A DNA stretch of 64,000 bases from Methanofollis formosanus (GTDB lineage Archaea; Halobacteriota; Methanomicrobia; Methanomicrobiales; Methanofollaceae), in contig NZ_CP037968.1 in the NCBI RefSeq assembly GCF_019633745.1, positions 372,001 to 436,000 on the forward strand, given 5' to 3'. Shown piece by piece: positions 32,713 through 41,457 of this stretch. Position 1 is the first letter of the stretch, and each line of letters starts with the position of its first letter. The notes below the pieces were generated by a model, which was given only the letters and a program-made list of their open reading frames with translations, was not told the origin of the DNA and searched no databases. A program made the translations under genes and the position numbers.

Positions 32713-34101
32713 TCAGGAAGATACATCCGTCTGTGTCGAACCGCCCTCGTTCGCTGGAAATACTCGCGTGATCACCCTCCGTACACCGATATAGGCCAGC
32801 ACCGGATCGGCGAGGAAGGAGATCATGTAGAACATCATCACGCTCGTAAAGGTGGCCGGAATAAGACCCCATTTTACCAGGGCCACATAGGGCAGGATCA
32901 TGCCGATGTTCACGAAGCAGGCGATATAGAAGATGTAGCGTGTCTGGCCCGTCCCGTAAAACACGCTTCTCAGGACCGTGCCGATTCCAAAGCCGATATA
33001 GGGGATGATCAGCCACCAGAATGTTTCGGTGGAGTATTTCACCATCTCGGGGTTCGGATTGAAGAAGGCGGAGATGTTCTCCCAGTACAGGACCCCGATC
33101 AATGCGATCGCGGTCATGATCGCGATCACGAGGACCATCGACGTGATCACGACGTTCTTGGCCTCACGGTACTTTTTCTCGCCGAAGTAGTTCCCGACGA
33201 CGACGCTCGTCCCCTCCCCGAGTGCGAGGACCGGGATGAGGAGCGTCCACATCACCCACATGGCGAGGCCGTAGCCGCCGAACTCGTTGGTGCCGATGAC
33301 GTTCAGCACGAGGAGCAGGCCCATGTACCCCACGTTGCGCACGAGGGAGTCGAGACCGGTCCACCCTCCGATTTTGAACAGCGGGACGACATTTTCCTTC
33401 CACGTCGTCGAGGCGAGGGTCGCCCAGTCCAGATGCAACAGGTGAAGGGTATAGAGGAGCGATATCACCATCAGGGCGATCTTCGAGATCACGTACCCGA
33501 TTGCCACGCCCTGTATGCCGAGGTGGAGCGAGAGGGAGGTGTTCGAGATGAGGAAGAGGTCGAGGATCATGTTGAGGATGACCGAGACGAGGACGAGGTA
33601 GAGTGCCTCCCTGCCCTTCTGCATGGACTTGATGGCGATGAGGAGGAGGTAGGCCACGGCCTCGAATGGGAGGGCGACCGACTTCAGCACAAGATATTGT
33701 GTGGTCATCCGGACGATCTCGACGGGTGTCCCGATCGTCGACACGAACTCCGATGTGAAGAGGAGGACGATCGAGGTGACGATCAGGGCAAAGGTCACAT
33801 GCAGGATCAGCCCTGCTTTTAAGATGGAGATGACTCTTTCACGGTCGTGATAGTTCTGTGCGATCAAAGCCAGTATCCCGAATGGTATCGCTTCGTTGAC
33901 AATTTCGATCGTCACGGCGATGAACTCGTATTGCTCCGTGATTGCCAGGGCGTCAAAACTGATCTGGCCGATCCAGTAGACGTTGGTGAGTTCGTAGAGT
34001 TTGGGGATGAACATTGCGAGGACCAAAAAGCCGATGAAGTGCCACGGATAGGCCTGCGTGATGATCTCCCACTGGTTTTTCATTGATTGATAAATCGACA
34101 C
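32713..34101 (-). CDS. MATE-family multidrug efflux transporter
   Basis: A 462-residue membrane protein with about 12 hydrophobic helices in two similar halves, the MATE fold: YWIGQISFDALA in the first half and LALGEGTSVVVGNYFGEKK in the second, a typical family motif. Such proteins export cationic drugs or metabolites using Na+ or H+. The frame begins with GTG at 34101, with an ATG at 34083 as alternative; neither has a good ribosome site. The C-terminus is polar (PANEGGSTQTDVSS). It is a lone gene with no obvious regulator nearby. Confidence 0.88.
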   Translation of the reverse strand: MSIYQSMKNQWEIITQAYPWHFIGFLVLAMFIPKLYELTNVYWIGQISFDALAITEQYEFIAVTIEIVNEAIPFGILALIAQNYHDRERVISILKAGLILHVTFALIVTSIVLLFTSEFVSTIGTPVEIVRMTTQYLVLKSVALPFEAVAYLLLIAIKSMQKGREALYLVLVSVILNMILDLFLISNTSLSLHLGIQGVAIGYVISKIALMVISLLYTLHLLHLDWATLASTTWKENVVPLFKIGGWTGLDSLVRNVGYMGLLLVLNVIGTNEFGGYGLAMWVMWTLLIPVLALGEGTSVVVGNYFGEKKYREAKNVVITSMVLVIAIMTAIALIGVLYWENISAFFNPNPEMVKYSTETFWWLIIPYIGFGIGTVLRSVFYGTGQTRYIFYIACFVNIGMILPYVALVKWGLIPATFTSVMMFYMISFLADPVLAYIGVRRVITRVFPANEGGSTQTDVSS

Positions 34102-34331
34102 GATAAATCACCAGAATGCATAATGGGCATACATTGGGGAATTATTTGACGAAAAATGCTTCCATTTTATTCTGATCATGGATCGGATCCCCACTCGGGG
34201 AGAGAAGCGTCTCTTATATGAGATATCTCGAGGAAAAAGGGATCTTCAAGGATTTCCCCCGGAGAGGAAGGCGGTCGGATGCCCCCGAGAGATGATCGGG
34301 TGATCTTAAAATGCTTCTTGGGGTCATTCAA
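34102..34331. other. Promoter region upstream of the MATE gene
   Basis: About 230 bp without a gene. It holds the leftward MATE promoter (an AT-rich part around 34105-34160) and the 3' flank of the pseudogene that follows. No further element is recognised. Confidence 0.4.
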
Positions 34332-34770
34332 CTATGATCTCTGAATTGGATGTTTTGTTAACCTTTTTTTATACACCTCTCCAGTGATGTCTGGTTCGGT
34401 TGTTTCGGTCATTACGATCCAATCGGGGGGATGGTACCCCTTCTCCATCTCTTCCCGAATCATCGGTAGTGCCCCAGAATAGAACTGAAAATCTATTTCT
34501 GAAAATCTGGCCGAATTCTGTTGAGCAGTGACCTGTATTCATAACAGAAACTGGTGCAGAGAGAGTTTTTTTTGTTATCAGTTATTGCCGGGGGCACTAC
34601 CGAATCATCTACCTGATCAGTTCAGGGATGATCTCTTGGCGTGCCAAGTTGACCTCCTGTGCCGCCTCCTTGTTGCGGGGTCCGTGATGCCATAATGGGC
34701 AAGCATTGCGGCGTTCACGTTGCGGTTGGCAGTGGTGGCAACAAGGATCAGTTCATTGGTAAAAGATTGA
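34332..34770 (-). pseudogene. Unknown gene interrupted by a MITE, with frameshift and stop
   Basis: Taking out the 137-bp MITE and one target copy restores a minus-strand coding sequence: LILVATTANRNVNAAMLAHYG, a frameshift, NKEAAQEVNLARQEIIPELIR, an in-frame TAG, then MIREEMEKGYHPPDWIV and an end at 34332. I do not recognise the family. Three lesions (frameshift, amber codon, insertion) make it clearly dead. No start codon is visible at the upstream end near 34770. Confidence 0.65.
34465..34601. mobile_element. 137-bp MITE with 8-bp target duplication
   Basis: Ends are perfect 11-bp inverted repeats (GGTAGTGCCCC), with a further AACTGA match a few bases in. It is flanked on both sides by GAATCATC (34457-34464 and 34602-34609), an 8-bp target duplication. 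It has no coding capacity. The 8-bp duplication would fit mobilisation by an IS1595-like or other 8-bp-duplicating transposase; that is inference. Confidence 0.88.
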
Positions 34771-34908
34771 CAAATATACTCGCAATTTTCAAAATTTGGG
34801 AAAATATATTGGTTTAAACTGGTGTTGGGTCATTTTGATGTTGTTGTAAGAAAAATAAATCAAAAATATTATCTTATTCCTATGGATCTATATACTGTTA
34901 GGAGAAAA

Positions 34909-36183
34909 ATGACTTCAGAAATAGTGGTAATGAATAAATTATCTGTTGCCATTGCTGCAGATAGTGCTGCAACAGTGACGGGTGAGAAAATATTCAATGC
35001 CAACAAAATATTTACTCTCTCAAAATATCATCCGGTTGGTATTATGTTTTATGGGAACACTCAGTTTATGGGGGTTCCTTGGGAAACCATTATAAAGAAT
35101 TTTAGAAATGACTTAGGCAACACCGGTTATGATTCTCTAAATGAATACATCTCAAAATTTTTTGACTACATAAGTAATAATGGATCTCTTTTCTCTGAAG
35201 ACAATATTTTTCATATATTTAATGGAACTCTTTGGGGAGTATTGAATGATATTAAAGAAAATATTCGTAGAAAAGTGGATGATACCATAAGACAGAAAGG
35301 AAATATTTCTGAGAGGGAGATCACTGAGATCACAGATCAGGTGATGTCATATTACATTGACTCATGGAAATCTGTCCTCTATTCTGAACCTATAAATTCG
35401 TTGGATGGCGAATATTTAACAAAAAAATACGATGATGAGATTAATACTGCAATCAAAGGTACATTTGAAAATCTCGATATTTCTAGATATACAAATGATC
35501 TAAAGAGCATGGTTGTAAAAATTTATCTCATGGGAGCATTATATAAGGATCTATATTCAGGCTTAGTGTTTGTTGGATTTGGAAAAAATGAGATATTCCC
35601 ATCCTATCAGGAATTTTATATTTATGGATATATAAATAATACATTAAAGTATAAGGGAGCAAAATATGATTCTATTTCTTTTGAAAATTCTGCCACCATG
35701 TCTTCATTTGCCCAAGGCGATGTTATTGAAACTTTTATGGAAGGAATCTCTCCCAATCTAAATAGATTGTTTATTCATTTAATTCCTTCTTTGTTCACTG
35801 AATATACAGACAAAGTAGTTGGATTAGTAAATCTCGATGGAAATGAGTTAGATATACTGAAAAGAAAATTGACTGAGATTTCAAAAATCATTATTGAAAA
35901 ATATTTCTATGAAATACAGGATTTCAAAAAACACACACATGTAGATCCAGTAATGGATATTGTTTCACATCTTCCCAAAGAGGAACTTGCAGAATTGGCT
36001 GAATCTCTTGTGCATTTAACTTCATTAAAGAGAAGAGTCTCAAATGACGCAGAATCTGTTGGTGGACCCATTGATGTTGCTGTGATCTCAAAAGGAGATG
36101 GATTCATCTGGATGAAACGAAAACAATATTTTGACATACAACTGAACTCGCACTTTGAAACTAATTACTATAACAAGAGGTGA
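34909..36183 (+). CDS. Proteasome-like (Ntn-hydrolase fold) protein
   Basis: A 424-residue protein whose first 60 residues resemble a proteasome/HslV beta subunit: TSEIVVMNKLSVAIAADSA, then KIFNANKIFTLSKYHPVGIMFYGN. The rest is unlike proteasomes: long helices, and a C-terminal PKEELAELAESLVHLTSLKR, then GGPIDVAVISKGDGFIWMKR. In the beta-subunit fold the N-terminal Thr would be nucleophile; here Thr2 follows the initiator Met, so Met removal would expose it. I chose the ATG at 34909 because AGGAG is four bases upstream. The gene is distinctly AT-rich, suggesting transfer. A 56-codon gene follows. Confidence 0.7.
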   Translation: MTSEIVVMNKLSVAIAADSAATVTGEKIFNANKIFTLSKYHPVGIMFYGNTQFMGVPWETIIKNFRNDLGNTGYDSLNEYISKFFDYISNNGSLFSEDNIFHIFNGTLWGVLNDIKENIRRKVDDTIRQKGNISEREITEITDQVMSYYIDSWKSVLYSEPINSLDGEYLTKKYDDEINTAIKGTFENLDISRYTNDLKSMVVKIYLMGALYKDLYSGLVFVGFGKNEIFPSYQEFYIYGYINNTLKYKGAKYDSISFENSATMSSFAQGDVIETFMEGISPNLNRLFIHLIPSLFTEYTDKVVGLVNLDGNELDILKRKLTEISKIIIEKYFYEIQDFKKHTHVDPVMDIVSHLPKEELAELAESLVHLTSLKRRVSNDAESVGGPIDVAVISKGDGFIWMKRKQYFDIQLNSHFETNYYNKR

Positions 36184-36186
36184 TAT

Positions 36187-36357
36187 ATGAGGGAGCAGCT
36201 TGGGGATGATAATAATGTCTACGATTCGGTGGATGCATTTGAAAAAAAGTATTTCCCTCACTCTCGGTTACAAAGAAATGTAGATTATATGTCATTAAAT
36301 TCTGAAAAATGCGCAGAAAAATTGGCTAAAGCATTGTTTGATTCATTAGAGTTGTAA
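36187..36357 (+). CDS. Small partner protein (56 aa)
   Basis: The frame begins three bases after the stop of the proteasome-like gene, with AGAGGTG as ribosome site. It encodes MREQLGDDNNVYDSVDAFEK, then a SLNSEKCAEKLAKALFDSLEL helix. It is polar and acidic, without membrane segment or known motif. The tight spacing and same base composition suggest that it is a partner or inhibitor of the upstream protein; that is inference. Confidence 0.55.
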   Translation: MREQLGDDNNVYDSVDAFEKKYFPHSRLQRNVDYMSLNSEKCAEKLAKALFDSLEL

Positions 36358-36650
36358 TTTTTTAGCATTTGGATAAATTTGCAGTAAAATCTGTACTCAA
36401 TTTTTAGATCTCTGCCTCGTAGATGACCATTGGTCCTTCGATAACGCACTTTCTCTAATGGTTTCATTTAGTTTGTCTTTTAGTGTTTCAACACCTGCAA
36501 ACACAGCCCTCGTCTTTATATCAGACACACCTCGCTGAAGGCATCGACATACTCTCTGCTGGTGAAACTCAGATCTATGTCGCCCGATCAGATCGCAAAA
36601 AAGCCCTCTCGCTCAATCAACAACAATCACACAAAAAAACATCCCAAAAG
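36358..36650. other. Intergenic region
   Basis: About 290 bp between the AT-rich pair and the tRNA. Open frames are short and out of character. It marks the transition from accessory to core composition. I see no element. Confidence 0.4.
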
Positions 36651-36760
36651 TGCTGCGAGGGGGATCCGAACCCCCGACCTCCAGATATCTCAGATCTGGG
36701 CGCTCCGTGACACTCTAAACCCTATGAGTCTGGCGCCCTAACCAACTAGGCCACCGCAGC
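36651..36760 (-). tRNA. Elongator tRNA-Met (CAT) with intron
   Basis: Reading the minus strand from 36760: acceptor GCTGCGG pairs with TCGCAGC, discriminator A; D-arm GCC...GGC; anticodon stem CCAGA/TCTGG around loop CTCATA-A; T-arm GGGGG TTCGGAT CCCCC. CCA is not encoded. The anticodon is CAT. The G1-C72 pair and an anticodon stem without three G-C pairs exclude the initiator. Removing a 36-base intron (36687-36722) leaves a 74-base tRNA. A tRNA-Ile with modified CAT is the only alternative and less likely. Confidence 0.92.
36687..36722 (-). other. tRNA-Met intron after position 37
   Basis: A 36-nt intron from GGGTTT to TGAGAT sits between anticodon-loop bases 37 and 38. The exon CTCA pairs with intron TGAG, giving the 4-bp central helix, and the two three-base bulges (TAG and ATA) place both cuts after the second base, exactly the bulge-helix-bulge motif cut by the archaeal splicing endonuclease. 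Confidence 0.85.
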
Positions 36761-36830
36761 ATGAGTGTTTGCACCTAAGTGCAGTATAACAATGACGGAT
36801 GAGTTAATAAAGGTTATTGTGGGGCGGGAC

Positions 36831-38309
36831 TTATCCCCGCCGCCGCTGGTTGATGTAGACATTGACCGCGGCCGAAATCGCCGCCATCTCCTTCCCCTGG
36901 CGCAACGAAGCCGCCAGCGTCTGCATGCGTGTCTCCTCCTCACGCAGCGAACGGCTGAGCGCCTGGGCGATATGCTCCTCCTTGAGGAAGTGCGTGTGGG
37001 TGTTGCCCAGCACGAACTCGCGGTTGTGCATCAGGGCGTGGTGGAGGGGCAGGGTCGTCTTCACGCCCAGGATGACGTACTCGTAGATCGCCCGACGCAT
37101 CCGTTCGATCGCCTCCATCCTGGTCTGCCCCCAGGCGCAGAGTTTGGAGATCATCGAGTCGTAGGTCGGCGGGATCGAGTAGCCCATGTGGATGCCTGAG
37201 TCCACCCTGATCCCCGGGCCGCCCGGCGAGCGGTACCGCACGATCTTGCCGGGGTCGGCCATGAAGTTGTTGAGCGGATCCTCAGCATTGATCCGGCACT
37301 CGATCGCGTGCCCGCGGATACTGACATCCTCCTGGCCGAAGGGGAGGTCGAGCCCGGCCGCGACCGCCAGCTGCTGCTTGACGAGGTCGATGCCGGTGAT
37401 CATCTCGGTGATCGTGTGCTCGACCTGGAGACGGGTGTTCATCTCCATGAAATAATACTCGCCGTCGGCGTACAGGAACTCCACCGTCCCCGCGTTCTTG
37501 TAGCCCGAGGTCTTGGCGACCGTCACCGCCGAGGCGGCCATCCGCTCGCGGAGCTCCTCGGTCATGATCGGACTTGGCGCCTCCTCCACCAACTTCTGGT
37601 GGCGGCGCTGGATCGAACACTCACGGTCGTACAGGTGGAGCGTGTTGCCGTACCGGTCGGCAAGCACCTGGAACTCGATGTGGCGCGGCTTGACCAGGTA
37701 CTTCTCGATGAAGACCGTCGGGTCGCCGAAGGCCGACTCCGCGATCTTCATGCTCCCCTTGATCGCCTCCTCGAGTTCGGCCGGCGAGTTGACGATGTGC
37801 ATCCCGATCCCGCCGCCGCCCGCGCTCGCCTTGACGATGACCGGGTAGCCGATCTCCTCGGCGACCTTCGCCGCCTCGTCCAGACTCCGCACCCCGCCCT
37901 CGGTCCCCGGAAGAACCGGGACGCCGGCCGCCTTCATCGCCTGCTTGCTCTCGATCTTGGAGCCCATCATCTCGATGGTCTTCGAGGACGGCCCGATGAA
38001 CGTGAGCCCCTCCTCCTCGACACGTCTTGCGAACGTGGCGTTCTCGGCCAGGAACCCATAGCCCGGATGGACCGCCTCGGCCCCGGACATCTTTGCGATC
38101 TCGAGGATCCGCTCCATATTCAGGTAACTCTTCTGGGGCGGCGCCTCGCCGACGAAGAACGCCTCGTCCGCGTACTTCACATGGAGGGCGTTTTTGTCCG
38201 GAGTCGAGTAGACCGCCACCGTCTCGATCCCGAGTTCGCGGCATCCGCGCATCACCCGGATCGCGATCTCGCCCCTGTTCGCGATGAGTACCTTCTCAAA
38301 ATACCTCAT
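36831..38309 (-). CDS. pycA: Pyruvate carboxylase subunit A (biotin carboxylase)
   Basis: A 492-residue biotin carboxylase. The N-terminal domain starts [29 protein letters not shown], the glycine-rich ATP loop [12 protein letters not shown], and catalytic [14 protein letters not shown] are all present, as is the C-terminal RINAEDP motif. It carboxylates the biotin on subunit B using ATP and bicarbonate. The gene follows pycB by 26 bases in the same operon. In methanogens without a complete cycle, pyruvate carboxylase makes oxaloacetate for amino acid and tetrapyrrole synthesis. Length and motifs are as expected; nothing is missing. Confidence 0.95.
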   Translation of the reverse strand: MRYFEKVLIANRGEIAIRVMRGCRELGIETVAVYSTPDKNALHVKYADEAFFVGEAPPQKSYLNMERILEIAKMSGAEAVHPGYGFLAENATFARRVEEEGLTFIGPSSKTIEMMGSKIESKQAMKAAGVPVLPGTEGGVRSLDEAAKVAEEIGYPVIVKASAGGGGIGMHIVNSPAELEEAIKGSMKIAESAFGDPTVFIEKYLVKPRHIEFQVLADRYGNTLHLYDRECSIQRRHQKLVEEAPSPIMTEELRERMAASAVTVAKTSGYKNAGTVEFLYADGEYYFMEMNTRLQVEHTITEMITGIDLVKQQLAVAAGLDLPFGQEDVSIRGHAIECRINAEDPLNNFMADPGKIVRYRSPGGPGIRVDSGIHMGYSIPPTYDSMISKLCAWGQTRMEAIERMRRAIYEYVILGVKTTLPLHHALMHNREFVLGNTHTHFLKEEHIAQALSRSLREEETRMQTLAASLRQGKEMAAISAAVNVYINQRRRG

Positions 38310-38335
38310 ACAACCTCACGAGATGATGGGGCGGT

Positions 38336-40078
38336 CTACTCGACCACCATGAGCACGTCGCCGTTCTGGACGACGTCGCCGACGTCCACGAAGATCTCGG
38401 CGACCTTCCCGTCTGCAGCGGCGTAGATGGGGTTCTCCATCTTCATCGCCTCCAGGACCAGGAGGACGTCGCCCTTCTTCACCGCGGCGCCGACACTCGC
38501 CCGCACCTCAAGGACCATGCCCTGCATGTTGGACTTGACCCCGCCGGCGATCTCGCCTCGCGGGATCTCCTTGCCCGCTCCCGGGGCGGCCGACTCGACC
38601 GCACTCCCCTCCACCGAGAGGATCCGCACCGAGAAGACCTCGCCGTCGACCTCGACCTCCATGAAGCCCGGCACCTCGGCCGCCGCCGGCACCGCCGCGA
38701 CCGCTTCGGGGATGGGCTCGGGTTTACGCTCGCCCCTGAGGAAGGAGGGCGCGATCGCCGGGTACAGGATGTAGGTGAGGACGTCCTCGTCCTTCCTGAC
38801 CAGCCCGTCCTTCACGGCCTGCTCGCGCATCTTCTCGTACGCGGGCTCCAGCAGGTCGGCCGGCCGCACGGTGATCACCGCCTCGTCGCCGATGATCAGG
38901 CGCCTGATCTCGTCTGAGATCCCGGCGGGCGGACGGCCGTACAGCCCCCTGACATAGTCCTTGACCTCCTTGGTCACGTTGGAGTAGCGCTCCTTGCCCA
39001 TCAGGACGTTCAGGACCGCCTGCGTCCCCACGATCTGGCTCGTCGGGGTGACCAGGGGGGGGTAGCCGAGGTCCTCGCGCACCCGCGGGATCTCGGCGAG
39101 CACCTCGTCGAGGCGGTTGAGGGCGTCCTGCTCCTTGAGCTGGGAGACCAGGTTCGATATCATCCCGCCAGGCAACTGGTAGATGAGCACGTCGCTGTCC
39201 ACCCGCTCCGAGATCGGATCGAGGAGCCCGCCGTACTTCTCCCTGAGCCCGACACAGAGGTCCCGCACCGCCCTGAGCGCATGCAGGTCGATCCCCGTGT
39301 CCCGGGTCGTGCCCTTGAGGGAGGCGACCACGCTCTCCGTCGGGGGCTGGGAGGTGCCGAGGGCGAAGGGCGACATCGCGGTGTCCAGGATATCGACCCC
39401 CGCCTCGATGGCCGCCTGATAACTCATCGAGGCGATCCCGCTCGTCGAATGCGAGTGGAGACAGATCGGGATGTCGACCCGCTCCTTGATCCCGGCGATG
39501 AGGCTGCGGGTCGCCTCGGGCATGATGAGGCCCGCCATGTCCTTGATACAGATCGAGTCGCAGTCGTGGGCCGCCAGGTCCTCGGCCATCTCGATGAACT
39601 TCGCGGTGGTATGCACCGGACTCGTCGTGTACGAGATCGTGCCCTGGAGATGGGCACCCTGCGCCTTCACCGAAGCGAAGGCCTTCTCCATATTTCTGAT
39701 ATCATTGAGGGCGTCGAAGACCCTGAAGATATCAACGCCGTTTTTGTACGCCGCGTCGACGAATTTTTCGACGACGTCGTCGGGATAGTGCCGGTACCCC
39801 ACCAGGTTCTGCCCCCGCAGCAGCATCTGGATGGGGGTCTTTGCAAGCTCGGCTTTCAGGTCCCTGAGCCGTTCCCAGGGATCGTCGTTGAGGAACCTGA
39901 TACCGCTGTCAAAGGTCGCACCACCCCATGCTTCAAGGGAAAAAAATCCCACATCGTCCATCTTGCGGGCCAGAGGAAGCATGTCCTCGGTCCTCATTCT
40001 GGTGGCGATGAGCGATTGATGGGCATCCCTGAGCGTTGTATCGGTAATATATACTCGTTTAGGGTTGGCTGCACTCAT
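38336..40078 (-). CDS. pycB: Pyruvate carboxylase subunit B (transcarboxylase and biotin carrier)
   Basis: A 580-residue protein. The N-terminal DRE-TIM barrel begins ITDTTLRDAHQSLIATRM and contains the metal ligands in LHSHSTSG, and the conserved VFDALNDIRNM. A PYC/OADA domain follows with LPGGMISNL. A proline/alanine linker leads to the biotinyl domain ending with EAMKMENPIY, whose lysine carries biotin. It transfers CO2 from biotin to pyruvate. GAGGT precedes the ATG by six bases, and a separate TATA box lies within the end of the upstream ECF T gene, so pycBA can be transcribed apart from the biotin uptake genes. Confidence 0.95.
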   Translation of the reverse strand: MSAANPKRVYITDTTLRDAHQSLIATRMRTEDMLPLARKMDDVGFFSLEAWGGATFDSGIRFLNDDPWERLRDLKAELAKTPIQMLLRGQNLVGYRHYPDDVVEKFVDAAYKNGVDIFRVFDALNDIRNMEKAFASVKAQGAHLQGTISYTTSPVHTTAKFIEMAEDLAAHDCDSICIKDMAGLIMPEATRSLIAGIKERVDIPICLHSHSTSGIASMSYQAAIEAGVDILDTAMSPFALGTSQPPTESVVASLKGTTRDTGIDLHALRAVRDLCVGLREKYGGLLDPISERVDSDVLIYQLPGGMISNLVSQLKEQDALNRLDEVLAEIPRVREDLGYPPLVTPTSQIVGTQAVLNVLMGKERYSNVTKEVKDYVRGLYGRPPAGISDEIRRLIIGDEAVITVRPADLLEPAYEKMREQAVKDGLVRKDEDVLTYILYPAIAPSFLRGERKPEPIPEAVAAVPAAAEVPGFMEVEVDGEVFSVRILSVEGSAVESAAPGAGKEIPRGEIAGGVKSNMQGMVLEVRASVGAAVKKGDVLLVLEAMKMENPIYAAADGKVAEIFVDVGDVVQNGDVLMVVE

Positions 40079-40132
40079 CTGAATACCTCGGGGCTCTCAA
40101 ACATCCATAAGCCTCTCAATTTTTCATCATGA

Positions 40133-40777
40133 TCATATAAATACATCACCAAGGGGAACAAAAGAGAGAATAAAGACCATACAGGCGAGAGCTGCGGCGC
40201 CGTACCCGGCCGCATCTGGCCTGAACTCGGGACAGATCGAGCCCCCGCCCCGGTAGCCCCGGATGGCGAGCAGAGCGGCACGTTCGGTCGAGCGCCGCAT
40301 CTGTGCGTGGAGCACGGTGAGGGCAAACGGGACCAGGGCCCGGAAACCCCAGGTCTTTCCCTTCAACTGCAGGGCCATTTTTGTCCTGACGACATCGGTC
40401 TCCAGGGAGGCGAGGGCCTCCATCCCCATCTCACCGGCGAGTCCGAGATCGAAACCAGGGCCGCGGCCAAAGAGGGCAGTCCCGACCGCGAGGAGTTCGC
40501 CGGGCACCCGCTCGCAGTATGCCCAGAAAGCGACGAGAAAAACGGCCAGGAGCCTGAAGAAGTACGAGAGCCCGTCGCCCCCGGTGAACTCCGTCACCAG
40601 AGCGGTGAGCCCGAGGGTGAAGAGGAGCACGCCGGCGGTCCTGGGAGAGGGGAGGGAGGCCGACCGTCTGCTGAAGATCAGCCACCAGAGGTAGACGAGG
40701 GCCGCACCGGCGACCGAGTGGAAGGCTGCCACCGAGAGGACGAGGGTGCAGAGGAGTCTCAGTCGCGCGTCCTGCAT
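40133..40777 (-). CDS. ECF transporter T component (BioN/CbiQ-like)
   Basis: A 214-residue membrane protein with about five hydrophobic helices and, in the soluble coupling part, two Ala-Arg-Gly-like signatures: AALLAIRGYRGG is the clear one and MALQLKGKTWG precedes it. This is the transmembrane partner that couples ATPases with a substrate-binding S protein. It overlaps the ATPase gene by 19 bp. With BioY encoded two genes upstream, biotin is the obvious substrate. Confidence 0.82.
   Translation of the reverse strand: MQDARLRLLCTLVLSVAAFHSVAGAALVYLWWLIFSRRSASLPSPRTAGVLLFTLGLTALVTEFTGGDGLSYFFRLLAVFLVAFWAYCERVPGELLAVGTALFGRGPGFDLGLAGEMGMEALASLETDVVRTKMALQLKGKTWGFRALVPFALTVLHAQMRRSTERAALLAIRGYRGGGSICPEFRPDAAGYGAAALACMVFILSFVPLGDVFI
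40134..40143 (-). promoter_or_regulatory. TATA box of pycBA
   Basis: TATTTATATG on the minus strand, about 55 bases upstream of the pycB ATG; the transcript should begin near 40108, leaving a leader of about 30 bases with the GAGGT ribosome site. It overlaps the end of the preceding gene. Confidence 0.6.
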
Positions 40778-41457
40778 CGTGCCTCCATGACGTCCCTGAA
40801 GGTGACGTTCTCGGGTGCGTCCCCGCGCGCCAGCGCGTCTCTAAGGTACTGCGGGGCATGCCGCCAGCGCGGGATCGCCTCCGGCACCGCCCCGAGGTCG
40901 AGCACCTTTCCTTCCTCGACCTCCCAGAGGCGGTCGACCGCGGGGAGAACCTGGCGTTCGTGGGTGAAGACGACGGTGATCCCGCCGCGCCGTTCCTCGA
41001 GGGCCCGGCAGAGCCGGCGTTTCTGGACGCAGTCCAGGGAACTGAAGGGTTCGTCGAGGACCAGGAGGTCGTATTCCCCGGCGAGAAGAGAGGCGAGGTG
41101 GAGGCGTTTCAGTTCGCCCCGCGAGAGGGAGAAGGGGTCGTCGTCCAGGCGGTCGGCAAGCCCGGTCTCTGCGGAGACCTCGGCGACGTCGGCACCGTAC
41201 GACCCGATCTCGGCCCTGACCGTCGCCCCGGTCACATGGTACTCGGGGTTCTGGAAGGAGAGGGTGAGCCGCGCCACCCCGTCCCGGCGGACCTTTCCAG
41301 AAAGAGGGTCGAGGAGGCCGGCAAGCAGGAGGGCGAGGGTGGTCTTCCCGCTTCCCACGCGGCCGGTGACGAGGTGGAAGCCGGGGCCGAAGGTGCCGGT
41401 GCAGGTGAGGACGAACGCCCCTCTTGCAAAACGCACGTCCTCACAGACGACCTGCAT
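40759..41457 (-). CDS. ECF transporter ATPase 1
   Basis: A 232-residue ATP-binding subunit. GRVGSGKTT is Walker A, SFQNPEYHV is the Q-loop, LSRGELKRLHLA is the signature (Ser-Arg-Gly variant), and LLVLDEPFSSLD is Walker B. It is somewhat shorter than usual. A FTHE switch histidine follows. It is one of two ATPases in the operon that would heterodimerise. The start overlaps the end of ATPase 2 by 17 bp. Confidence 0.88.
   Translation of the reverse strand: MQVVCEDVRFARGAFVLTCTGTFGPGFHLVTGRVGSGKTTLALLLAGLLDPLSGKVRRDGVARLTLSFQNPEYHVTGATVRAEIGSYGADVAEVSAETGLADRLDDDPFSLSRGELKRLHLASLLAGEYDLLVLDEPFSSLDCVQKRRLCRALEERRGGITVVFTHERQVLPAVDRLWEVEEGKVLDLGAVPEAIPRWRHAPQYLRDALARGDAPENVTFRDVMEARCRTRD

Noticed and set aside
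36651-36760. Initiator tRNA-Met
   Set aside because: The acceptor begins with a standard G-C pair and the anticodon stem lacks the three G-C pairs of initiators.
37308-38426. Long plus-strand frames opposite pycA and pycB
   Set aside because: Codon pattern and residue bias (Arg, Asp, Gly, Leu) are those of antisense shadows in GC-rich coding DNA; the minus-strand genes are unambiguous.
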